Assembly (NCBI RefSeq): GCF_001982635.1
Contig: NZ_MKFI01000008.1
Location: 238,035 to 302,034 of the forward strand
Direction of reading: 5' to 3'
Length of the DNA: 64,000 nucleotides
From: Bradyrhizobium mercantei
GTDB lineage: Bacteria > Pseudomonadota > Alphaproteobacteria > Rhizobiales > Xanthobacteraceae
Both the position numbers and the translations under genes were made by a program. The notes beneath the pieces are model-generated. The model did not search any database. It saw only the letters and a list, made by a program, of their open reading frames with translations, and was not told where the DNA came from. Of this stretch, positions 1 to 7,155 are shown piece after piece. Each line of letters starts with the position of its first letter. Position 1 is the first letter of the stretch.

Positions 1-2
1 AT

Positions 3-698
3 CGAGCAAGCTTTCCCTATGGCGGCAAGAACCGGCAGGAGCTTCTCGATACCATGAAGCGAACCCTCGCCTTCCTGGCGCGCTTCGATCCCGCCGCGAT
101 CCTCGTCGCATCCAATGCACCTTCGATCACCGTTCTGGACGATCTGAAAGACATGATCGCCGTGCCGGTGTTCGGGGTGCGTCCACCGGTGAGGGACGCG
201 TTGCAACAGGCGAAGGGACGACACGTCGCGGTTCTCGGCGTGAAGTCGCTGGTCGAAAGCGCGGAGATGCGCGCCTTCGCAGCGACAGAGGCGGGTGATG
301 GCGTCGATCGCGTCCACCTCGTCAACGCCTCTCCGCTGGTGGAGTTGGTCGAGAGCGGCGCGTTTATTTTCGACCAGGCCGATGTGCAACGACAGGTCGA
401 CGCGTTCGTCTCCGCACTCGATTCGCAACATGCCGATATCGGAGCGATGACGCTCTCCAGCACGCATCTTCCGTGGCTGCGCAGCTTCCTCGAGCGCGCC
501 GCGCCGGGGCGACCGCTGCTCGACCCGCTTGAGAGTGCACTAGGTGCGATCGGCCCGGTCGCTGTCGAGGGACAAGGCCAGCTTCTGGGATTGGTCACCG
601 AGAACGATCGCTACACGGCAAGCGATTTCCAGCGCATGCTCGAGCGGCTTGGGGTGGTGCTGACACTTCACGTCGTCCCGCGCCTGACCGAGGATTGA
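3..698 (+). CDS. Asp/Glu racemase-family protein, 5' end cut by window edge, catalytic Cys pair replaced by Ser
   Basis: The 231 visible residues align by eye with the C-terminal three quarters of glutamate racemase (MurI), which interconverts L- and D-glutamate for peptidoglycan using two cysteines. The FPYGGKN motif is present and in frame from base 3, so the ATG at base 54 is internal and the real start lies upstream of the window. The first catalytic motif, usually ACNTAS, reads ASNAPS (Ser codon TCC at 111-113). The second, usually LGCTH, reads LSSTH (Ser codon AGC at 459-461). With both cysteines gone, classical two-base racemisation is unlikely. The family is clear; the function is unknown, perhaps a different substrate or a non-catalytic role. 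Essential MurI is probably encoded elsewhere. Confidence 0.8.
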   Translation, partial: RASFPYGGKNRQELLDTMKRTLAFLARFDPAAILVASNAPSITVLDDLKDMIAVPVFGVRPPVRDALQQAKGRHVAVLGVKSLVESAEMRAFAATEAGDGVDRVHLVNASPLVELVESGAFIFDQADVQRQVDAFVSALDSQHADIGAMTLSSTHLPWLRSFLERAAPGRPLLDPLESALGAIGPVAVEGQGQLLGLVTENDRYTASDFQRMLERLGVVLTLHVVPRLTED

Positions 699-1574
699 TC
701 AGACCGGCACGGAACGTGGCGCCAGAGCGGCCAACTGCTTTGCCAGAACGTCGCTGAGCGTACGGGGGAAGCGGCCCGCGAGACGAGCGACATCGCCGGT
801 GACGACGTCGAAATCGCCGGCCACAAAGCGCTTCTCGATATCGATCATGGCCTGGACGTATTGCTGGGGCACGCCGGCCTGCGCCATCCCGCGGCGCAGC
901 TGGGCCTCGTCGAGCACGACGAAACGCATCGGCTTTCCTGCGATGTCCGCCAGCAACGCGGCGCGCTCCGCACCGGTCACCACGGCTGGCCCGGTCGCAC
1001 CGTAGATCGCGCCGGCATGCCCTTCGCCAAGCAGGATCCCCGCCGCCGCAACCGCGACGTCATCCCGCGACACGAAGGCAACACGACTCTCGCCGAGCCC
1101 CGCAAGGATTCCCGACGCGAGCGACATCGCCGCCACCTGGGCAAAGGACTCGGCGTAATAGTTCATCCGCAGGATGGTCCACCGTGGCGCTGTCCGCATC
1201 AGGTGCTGCTCGCCGGTGAAGTACGACGCGAACATCTCGGCTGCGTCCACGGCGCGGGTCGCCGCCGAAGACATCATCACGATCTGGCCGACGCCCGCGG
1301 CGACCGCCGCATCGATCGCGGTCACGAAATGCCGGTCGCGCAGGCCCGGCCTGGTGTCGGAACTCGGGATGATCAGGAGGCGATCGAGGCCGCGATAGGC
1401 CTCCGCCAGCGTCTCGGGCCGGTCGTAGTCGCCATGCTGCCGCACGGCGCCCGACCGAACGGCTTCCGGCGTTCGAGAGATGCCGACGATGTCATGGCCA
1501 CCGCCTCGCGCCATCAATTCCGCCACGACGGCCTTGCCGAGATGACCGCTTGCACCACTGACGCCGATCTTCAT
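699..1574 (-). CDS. NmrA/SDR-type NAD(P)-binding oxidoreductase
   Basis: This 291-residue protein begins MKIGVSGASGHLGKAVVAEL, a Rossmann GxxGxxG nucleotide-binding loop at residues 7-13. Its general plan is that of atypical short-chain reductases of the NmrA/quinone oxidoreductase-2 type (compare E. coli QorB), which bind NAD(P)H and often reduce quinones or electrophiles or sense redox state. The ATG at 1574 is chosen because the Rossmann fold starts there; the frame runs further upstream but that stretch is unrelated in composition and would overlap the divergent regulator. It is transcribed away from an HxlR regulator, a common arrangement for redox-responsive pairs. The substrate is not identifiable. 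Confidence 0.85.
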   Translation of the reverse strand: MKIGVSGASGHLGKAVVAELMARGGGHDIVGISRTPEAVRSGAVRQHGDYDRPETLAEAYRGLDRLLIIPSSDTRPGLRDRHFVTAIDAAVAAGVGQIVMMSSAATRAVDAAEMFASYFTGEQHLMRTAPRWTILRMNYYAESFAQVAAMSLASGILAGLGESRVAFVSRDDVAVAAAGILLGEGHAGAIYGATGPAVVTGAERAALLADIAGKPMRFVVLDEAQLRRGMAQAGVPQQYVQAMIDIEKRFVAGDFDVVTGDVARLAGRFPRTLSDVLAKQLAALAPRSVPV

Positions 1575-1600
1575 TCCGATATCCCATCTATCGTTACGCA

Positions 1601-1677
1601 CAATTTGTTCGTTACAAGATGGCCGGCACCGGATAGCCTCGCAAGAATGCACAATAAGGTGCGCCACGAACAAATCT
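1601..1677. promoter_or_regulatory. Divergent promoter region with widely spaced inverted repeat, candidate HxlR operator
   Basis: The 118 bp between the divergent reductase and regulator genes holds CAATTTGTTCGT at 1601-1612 and its near-exact inverse ACGAACAAATCT at 1666-1677 (10 of 12 positions match). CGTTAC also occurs twice, at 1592 and 1610. Paired inverted half-sites next to an HxlR gene are the usual position for autoregulation. The arms are seen directly; the regulator assignment is inferred. Confidence 0.45.
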
Positions 1678-1692
1678 GATCGTGCCGCGACG

Positions 1693-2109
1693 ATGATGGG
1701 ACCAGCGATGAAGCGCGCCAAGCTGCAGCCCGGAATGGCAAGACCCGGATGGGACGATCCGGAGGATTGCCGCGCCGTGCTGCAGGTGCTCGACCGCATC
1801 GGCGACAAATGGACCGTCATGGTGGTCGGCGCGCTGGCCGATGGGCCGATGCGCTTCAATGCCATCCAGCGCCTGATCGGCGCGTCACATCGCATGCTGA
1901 CATTGACGTTGCGCGCGCTGGAGGCGGACGGGCTCGTGAATCGGACGGTCTATCCGACGATCCCGCCGAAGGTCGAATATGAATTGACCAGGCGCGGACG
2001 CTCGCTGATCGCGCCGTTGCAGACGGTCGCCGCCTGGGCCAAGCGCAACCGTCGCGCCATGGAGACCGCGCGGGCGAAATTCCAAGCGAACAAGACGGCA
2101 GCCCGCTGA
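1693..2109 (+). CDS. HxlR-family transcriptional regulator
   Basis: A 138-residue winged helix-turn-helix protein of the HxlR/MarR-like family, dimeric DNA-binding regulators that often respond to aldehydes, quinones or redox stress. The family signature is visible: CRAVLQVLDRIGDKWTVMVV, then the recognition segment GASHRMLTLTLRALEADGLV and the wing around PPKVEYELTRRG. One cysteine at about residue 26 lies just before the HTH, where redox-sensing HxlR members often carry theirs. ATG codons at 1693, 1696 and 1708 are all in frame; the exact start is uncertain. It probably controls the divergent reductase gene through the inverted repeat between them. Confidence 0.9.
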   Translation: MMGPAMKRAKLQPGMARPGWDDPEDCRAVLQVLDRIGDKWTVMVVGALADGPMRFNAIQRLIGASHRMLTLTLRALEADGLVNRTVYPTIPPKVEYELTRRGRSLIAPLQTVAAWAKRNRRAMETARAKFQANKTAAR

Positions 2110-2110
2110 A

Positions 2111-2125
2111 CGCCGCCTGGCGGCG
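2111..2125. terminator. Short GC hairpin between convergent genes
   Basis: CGCCGC-CTG-GCGGCG forms a 6-bp stem with a 3-nt loop directly after the regulator stop codon and 23 bp before the stop of the convergent gene. There is no T-run on either side, so a terminator role rests on position only. Confidence 0.4.
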
Positions 2126-2148
2126 CCCGGACCGCCGGCCGACGCCGC

Positions 2149-2856
2149 CTATGCCGGCAGCACGATCACCTTCGTCTTGACCGGCGTTCGCGAATAGAGG
2201 TCGAGCATGTCCTGGCTGAGGAGGCCGGTACAACCGCTCGTAATGCCGTTCCCGATCGTTTCGGGGTCGCTGGTGCTATAGATCGTGTAAAGCGTGTACA
2301 CCCCGTTTTGATAGAGGTAGAGCACGCGGGCACCAAGTGGATTGTCGAGGCCGCCCGGCATGCCACGAGCATATTTGCCCGCCTCCGGCTGGCGCGCGAT
2401 CATCTCCTTGGGTGGCGTCCAGGTCGGCCATTCGGCTTTCCGCCCGACATAAGCCTCCCCGCTCCACCGGAACCCATCGCGGCCGACATTGGCGCCATAG
2501 CGGGTCGCGTTTCCCTCACCTTCGATGCGGTAGACATAGTACTTGCTGGGATCGACGATGATCGTACCGGGCGCCTCATCGCTGTCGTACTTCACTGTCT
2601 TGCGAAAATATTTCGGATCGACCTTGCGAACATCGACCGCAGGGATCGGGAATTTCTCGTCGGGCACGGGCCCGTAGAGTTTCTCCGCCTCGGCAAGGGT
2701 CATGTAGTCGGATGCGCAACCAGCCAGGCTCAGTGCGGCGAGACCGGCAGCGGAGCCGAACAGAAACGCCCGGCGGTTGACAAGCCGCGAGCGATGACCA
2801 GGCAGAGCCCCCTCACCCATCGCGCCGGCGTCGGCAATTCCACGGTCCATAAACAT
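2149..2856 (-). CDS. L,D-transpeptidase (YkuD/ErfK)-family lipoprotein with altered active-site motif
   Basis: This 235-residue protein has a twin-arginine-like and lipobox leader (NRRAFLFG then LSLAGC), so it is probably exported and lipid-anchored. It continues into a YkuD domain of the kind that makes 3-3 peptidoglycan cross-links or attaches proteins to the wall. Family landmarks are APGTIIVDP, RKAEWPTWTPP, MPGGLDNPLGARVLYLY and TSGC with the nucleophile Cys209. The usual IHGT motif, however, reads IYST (Tyr193 in place of His) and the usual SGCIR reads SGCTG (Gly211 in place of Arg). The ATG at 2856 follows an AAGGGA site and precedes the signal sequence closely. The upstream open frame is not protein-like. 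Confidence 0.85.
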   Translation of the reverse strand: MFMDRGIADAGAMGEGALPGHRSRLVNRRAFLFGSAAGLAALSLAGCASDYMTLAEAEKLYGPVPDEKFPIPAVDVRKVDPKYFRKTVKYDSDEAPGTIIVDPSKYYVYRIEGEGNATRYGANVGRDGFRWSGEAYVGRKAEWPTWTPPKEMIARQPEAGKYARGMPGGLDNPLGARVLYLYQNGVYTLYTIYSTSDPETIGNGITSGCTGLLSQDMLDLYSRTPVKTKVIVLPA

Positions 2857-3226
2857 GATTTCGGATTTTCCCTTATCCCGTTGCGCGGCCGGAGAAGACT
2901 TTGGCATACAGTAAGAAGGTGGCGAAAAAGTTCTTCGTCGGTCGAGGCCGAAACCTTGACCAACAGACGGCCTTGTGAGGCTCGCCCGAGAACAATGCGA
3001 GAACTCTCCTCTTGAATGCTGCCGACCTATCGCTGCATTCGCCAGGGCGTTCCTCGGCAAAACGCACGCCCATTTGGCCCATATCGTCGAACCGCGGCAT
3101 TCTTCCGCGTGTCGGCTCACGAGGGTAAACCGGACGCCACCGAGCATCCGCACGATCGACGCAATCGACCCGATGCGGACACATGCGGCATCAGACTGGC
3201 GTACCAGCCAACGCGTCAGGTGCAGA
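2857..3226. other. Intergenic stretch without a recognisable gene
   Basis: This interval must contain the promoter of the L,D-transpeptidase gene. Frames on both strands are open but rich in Arg, His and Pro and have no ribosome-binding site or recognisable motif. I see no strong hairpin, tRNA or repeat family in it. Confidence 0.5.
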
Positions 3227-3658
3227 TCAGCCGTAATGGTCGAATTCGCTCAGGGCAATTCGAACCTCCCGCGCGAAATCAACCAGCGACACGATGAAGG
3301 CGATCACCGAGACAATGAAGAGGATGGCAACGCCACGCTCGTGCTGAATTTCAAAGAACGCGCTCACAAACGCCACGACGATCAGGATGCCGATCGAAAT
3401 GCTGGCCAGCACTGACCAGAAGATGGCGCGATTGAGCATGGCTGCGCGTCGCATGAGACGAGGCAGATCGGTCTTGAGCCTTGACCTCGCGTCCTGGTCG
3501 GGGATTCCGTTCAGGTAGATCGTTCTGTCGATGATCCTGTTCATGCGAGATATCAGCACGGCGATGAAGGCGGCCAACGCTCCGAGAAGAAACGCCGGAG
3601 CGGCTGCCTGCGAGATGACGTGCGAGAGCTGACCGACCGATGGAGTGACTGGTAACAT
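3227..3658 (-). CDS. DUF2721-family membrane protein
   Basis: A 143-residue protein with three hydrophobic segments: roughly 18-37 (APAFLLGALAAFIAVLISRM), 77-100 (AIFWSVLASISIGILIVV) and 108-125 (GVAILFIVSVIAFIVSLV). The first segment followed by an RxNRIIDR-like stretch is typical of DUF2721 proteins, small bacterial membrane proteins of unknown function. The ATG at 3658 is preferred over one 11 codons upstream because it gives the usual N-terminal length before the first helix. It is divergent from the TAXI-type gene, with about 180 bp between them. Confidence 0.75.
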   Translation of the reverse strand: MLPVTPSVGQLSHVISQAAAPAFLLGALAAFIAVLISRMNRIIDRTIYLNGIPDQDARSRLKTDLPRLMRRAAMLNRAIFWSVLASISIGILIVVAFVSAFFEIQHERGVAILFIVSVIAFIVSLVDFAREVRIALSEFDHYG

Positions 3659-3838
3659 TGGCTCCGACCTGAGATTAGCGACCCGTCGCAATTTTTAGGC
3701 AGTATCATATCGGCCTCCCGTTCGGCCGTCCTCGGCATCCGAGTAGTCGCTCGCAGTTTACGCTCGCTTTGCGCGATGTCCTATGTAAAATCGGAGCAGC
3801 GAGAACGCGGCGGCTCGCTCAACGCCAGGGGGAACGCG

Positions 3839-5158
3839 ATGTCGAGCCTTGCCGTCGATCTGTGGCCCCGATCGCTGCGAATAGCCCTGATCGGGATCGC
3901 AACCGCCGCCTGCATCACCGGAGGATGGCTTGCCTATCGCTATTTCGCCAAGCCGGTTCATCTCACCGTGGCCGCCGGCTCGGTCGATGGTGAGGCGCTG
4001 TCGCTGATCTCTGCCATCGCAGCCCGCCTGGCGGCATCGAACGCACACACGCGGTTGCAAGTCGTCGACAGCCAGACGTCAGCCGGAGCATCGGAGCTAT
4101 TGGCCTCGGGTAAGGCGGATCTTGCGGTGGTCCGCGGTGACACGGCAGGCCTCGCAGATGCAAGAAGCGTCCTCCTGCTGACGCACGGCGTCGTTCTGAT
4201 CATGGCGCCCTCGAACGCAAGCGCCGATAATCTTGGCGATTTGCACGACGCCACCATCGGAGTTGTCGGCGGTCCGATCAATCGACCAGTCGTCGACGCG
4301 CTGAAGCAAGTCTATCAATTCGACCGCACCAAGGTTCGCTTCCATGATGTTGCGGTGACAGAAGGCGCGGCGGCGCTATCTTCCGGACAGGTACAGGCGC
4401 TCCTTGCCGTCGTGCCGGTTACCGAGAAATATCTGGCGAAGGCGCGGCAATTTTTCCGCGGGGCCGGCGCGAAAGGCGCCGCTCCCGGGTTGATTGAAAT
4501 CGAATCGGCCGGCGCGGTCGCCAATGTCGCGCAATATTATGAAAGCTATGACATTCCCAAGGGCACCTTGCGGGGAGCGCCGCCCGTTCCATCTGACGAC
4601 CTGACGTCGCTGCGGGTGTCATTCTTTCTGGTCGCCAACAAGTCGGTGGACGCCGACACCATCACCGACCTGACGCAGTCCCTCGTCGATGTACGGCGGG
4701 ATCTGCTGTCGCAATACCCGATACTGGCGCAAGCCGCCGCGCCCAGCACAGATACCAACGCCTTGATTCCGATTCATCCGGGAGCAGCCACCTATTACAA
4801 CGGAAACCAGCAGAGCTTCCTCGATAAATATGACGACAAGCTTTATTACGCGTCGCTCCTGCTGGGGTCGCTGATCTCAATCGTTCTGGCCGCATGGCGG
4901 TTCGCGAATTCCGGGGGCGGATCGAAAAGCATGCTGGAGCCGTTATACGCGCTTGGCGATGAGATCAGGAATGCGAAGAGCGAGGCCGAGCTCGACGAAA
5001 CTGAAAAGCGCATCGACGACATTCTGAAAGCGGAGCTTGTCCGGAACGCCAGCGGGGATGGTGCCGAAAACAGCGAATTGACCGCCCTCGGCCTGGCCGC
5101 GCAAAGGCTCCATCATTTGATGCAACAGCGGCGAACGGCGCTTCGCAGCCCTTCATAG
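3839..5158 (+). CDS. TAXI-family TRAP-type solute-binding protein with N- and C-terminal membrane anchors
   Basis: The 439-residue protein has an N-terminal transmembrane helix (IALIGIATAACITGGWLAY) followed by a periplasmic TAXI-type binding domain: HLTVAAGSVDGEALSLISAI, a GKADLAVVRGD segment and an IGVVGG hinge. A second transmembrane helix (YYASLLLGSLISIVLAA) lies at about residue 350 and is followed by a charged cytoplasmic tail of about 80 residues. Ordinary TAXI proteins are soluble periplasmic receptors, so the double anchor and tail suggest a sensor or scaffold rather than a simple transporter receptor (inference). The ATG at 3839 follows AGGGGGAA; an ATG 21 codons upstream is possible. 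No TRAP permease gene is nearby. Confidence 0.75.
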   Translation: MSSLAVDLWPRSLRIALIGIATAACITGGWLAYRYFAKPVHLTVAAGSVDGEALSLISAIAARLAASNAHTRLQVVDSQTSAGASELLASGKADLAVVRGDTAGLADARSVLLLTHGVVLIMAPSNASADNLGDLHDATIGVVGGPINRPVVDALKQVYQFDRTKVRFHDVAVTEGAAALSSGQVQALLAVVPVTEKYLAKARQFFRGAGAKGAAPGLIEIESAGAVANVAQYYESYDIPKGTLRGAPPVPSDDLTSLRVSFFLVANKSVDADTITDLTQSLVDVRRDLLSQYPILAQAAAPSTDTNALIPIHPGAATYYNGNQQSFLDKYDDKLYYASLLLGSLISIVLAAWRFANSGGGSKSMLEPLYALGDEIRNAKSEAELDETEKRIDDILKAELVRNASGDGAENSELTALGLAAQRLHHLMQQRRTALRSPS

Positions 5159-5165
5159 ATCGTTG

Positions 5166-6239
5166 CTACTTCGTCACGATCCGCCGTGTTGGTGTCACAG
5201 TGCCGGTCGGCGCCACCGGAGAGAGCGAGAACGTCAACCAAGTATTCCAGCCGGATGGCCGATTGGCCGCATCGAATTCACCGTATCCTTTCAGGTTCAA
5301 ATAGCCCTGCATGTCACCGACGGGAAACAGGAATCCGACTTGCGGACCGACACCAAGGACGCGTGAGCGGAAACCGCCCAGCACAGGATTCTGTCCGAAA
5401 TCGTCGGTGACCTGCTGATACGCATATCCGACTAGACCGACAAAGAGCTGTTTTGAGAGAAACTGCGAGGCACCCCAGTCGAGGTGAAAGTCGATACCGT
5501 TCTGATACTGCGTGTCCGGATTCTTGAAATTGTAGGTGAAGCCCGCGACCGCGGAAAATTCGTGCCCAGTCTCCGGATTGAAGTAAGTGTAGCCACCGCC
5601 GCCATCGATGGCGCCGTGACCGATCCCGAGATTGGCGAGGCGTGTCGGACTATAGGCGCCGACCGGAACGTCTCCGGTCACATAGGTCATGAAATTGTGG
5701 GCGCCGGCGTTCCACTTCAATGTTGCTTGCGGATAGAGATCGCCGACCGAGGTGATGGAATCGCTGATACTTCCAGTTTGAGTAATGAAGACCGGTCCCA
5801 GGCTCTTTGTGAGTGTCCCGCTGAGGTCGGCGGCCGAGCGGCCGAACAACCCGGTCAGCCCGATCGCAAATTGTCCGCCCAGCACCGGAGAAGCAAATGT
5901 GTAGGTAGGGTTGAGAATTACGAGATCGCCCTGCGCGTTCAGGTTCAGATTCAGGTTGACGTTTACGCTCGCGGGAATTTTGCCGATTGTAATTTCTCTC
6001 GCCGCAGCAGTAGCGCCTGAGGCCGATACGGAGGTGTGATAGTATACCTCCGCCATCGACCATCCCGGCACCGTGGGGGCTGCTGCGAGGCTGCCAAAGC
6101 GGCCGGGGAGCCAATAGGAAACGCCGCCTTCATCGGCGCGTGCGAAGTCGGACCAGGTTGCGGACATCGCCAGGATCACTCCAACGGCCGGGCAGACCAG
6201 CCGACGACGAGACTTCCGCTTCGCAATGCACTGCTTCAT
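5166..6239 (-). CDS. Outer-membrane beta-barrel protein of the phenol-degradation MetA-like/SphA type
   Basis: A 357-residue exported protein with a positively charged leader and hydrophobic core ending near FARADEGG. The mature part has alternating aromatic and glycine-rich strands (GGYTYFNPETGHEFSAVAGF, LGVGPQVGFLFPVGD) characteristic of the Phenol_MetA_deg-like outer-membrane channel family (PF13557-type). Members are thought to pass hydrophobic substrates, but specificity cannot be read from sequence. The ATG at 6239 has AAGGGGG eight bases upstream. A short Asn-Leu run (NVNLNLNLN) lies near residue 92. It is convergent with the TAXI-type gene with only 7 bp between stop codons and no evident terminator. 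Confidence 0.7.
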   Translation of the reverse strand: MKQCIAKRKSRRRLVCPAVGVILAMSATWSDFARADEGGVSYWLPGRFGSLAAAPTVPGWSMAEVYYHTSVSASGATAAAREITIGKIPASVNVNLNLNLNAQGDLVILNPTYTFASPVLGGQFAIGLTGLFGRSAADLSGTLTKSLGPVFITQTGSISDSITSVGDLYPQATLKWNAGAHNFMTYVTGDVPVGAYSPTRLANLGIGHGAIDGGGGYTYFNPETGHEFSAVAGFTYNFKNPDTQYQNGIDFHLDWGASQFLSKQLFVGLVGYAYQQVTDDFGQNPVLGGFRSRVLGVGPQVGFLFPVGDMQGYLNLKGYGEFDAANRPSGWNTWLTFSLSPVAPTGTVTPTRRIVTK

Positions 6240-6260
6240 TGCTCGCCCCCTTGCCTTCAT

Positions 6261-7155
6261 GTCCGCTTGCGACGGTACACTAGCGTGCCTCAGGACGTCT
6301 CACCCTAAAGTAGCGCGCCGAAAAGATCGGTCCACGTTGTGGCGCTGGAGTTACATCATAGGCTGACTAGCGCGGCGCCGGCGACTGGAGAGCGGGGGGC
6401 CGGCTGCCTCATCGCGACTTCGCGGCCCTGTACTGAACGGTGCCGGGTCGATCGCAGACAGCACGACGTCCCTCTTCATCGGCACGTTCGGCTTGATCGA
6501 GACTGCGACAATTTGTCATGTCACGGTCAGTGACACGTCCACGACGTTACCGATTACCGCCGCGCGGTCCGACTGCGTGAGGGTAAGAGCGCGAGCAATG
6601 TCGCGGGAATGAATGCGCGGGTCAGCAGCTCCACTGAACGACTCCAAAATATGAAGACCTGCATCACACCCCGAGGATGTAGAGGCACAGAATATATCGA
6701 CGGCTGGACCCCATTTTTAGCTCGTGCTAATCTCTTTCCCGCGGAGGTAGCCGAAGCATCACCCCTTCGATATCAACCTTAGGCTGCAACCCCACGATCT
6801 TTGATTTCAGCGACCCTTTTCGACTCCGCCGACACCATCCTGCGCGTTGACTGCACGATATTGCATATTTCCGCGTCCATCTCTCGCATCGGAGCGAGTG
6901 TACTAAGACGACGATCGAACTTCCTCGAAGAACAAGGAGTCGATGCCATGCACGTCGCAAGATTGAATCAGATTTTCGGATTGTTCGCGCTGACCACCGC
7001 TTTGCGGGACTGACGCAGCGCTTTCCCAAAACGCGGCATCGCCGCCAACCACGAAGACGATCGGCACGCCGACCTGCCAGGACCATCGCTTCCCGACATC
7101 ACACCAGTACAGTTTCAGTACCGTTTCCCCACCAAGATGTAAGGAGATCGTTCCC
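6261..7155. other. 895-bp gene-poor interval
   Basis: No convincing gene was found. Two small inverted repeats occur together: GACAA-T-TTGTC at 6507-6517 and TGTCAC-GGTCA-GTGACA at 6519-6535. Open frames on both strands between about 6727 and 7259 lack ribosome-binding sites and known motifs. The right end carries the AAGGAG site of the DUF1254 gene at 7141-7146. The local base composition is less G/C-biased than the flanking genes, so it could be a decayed gene. Confidence 0.4.

Noticed and set aside
3016..3415. Plus-strand frames upstream of and opposite DUF2721
   Set aside because: Arg/His/Pro-rich with no motif and overlapping a credible membrane protein on the other strand.
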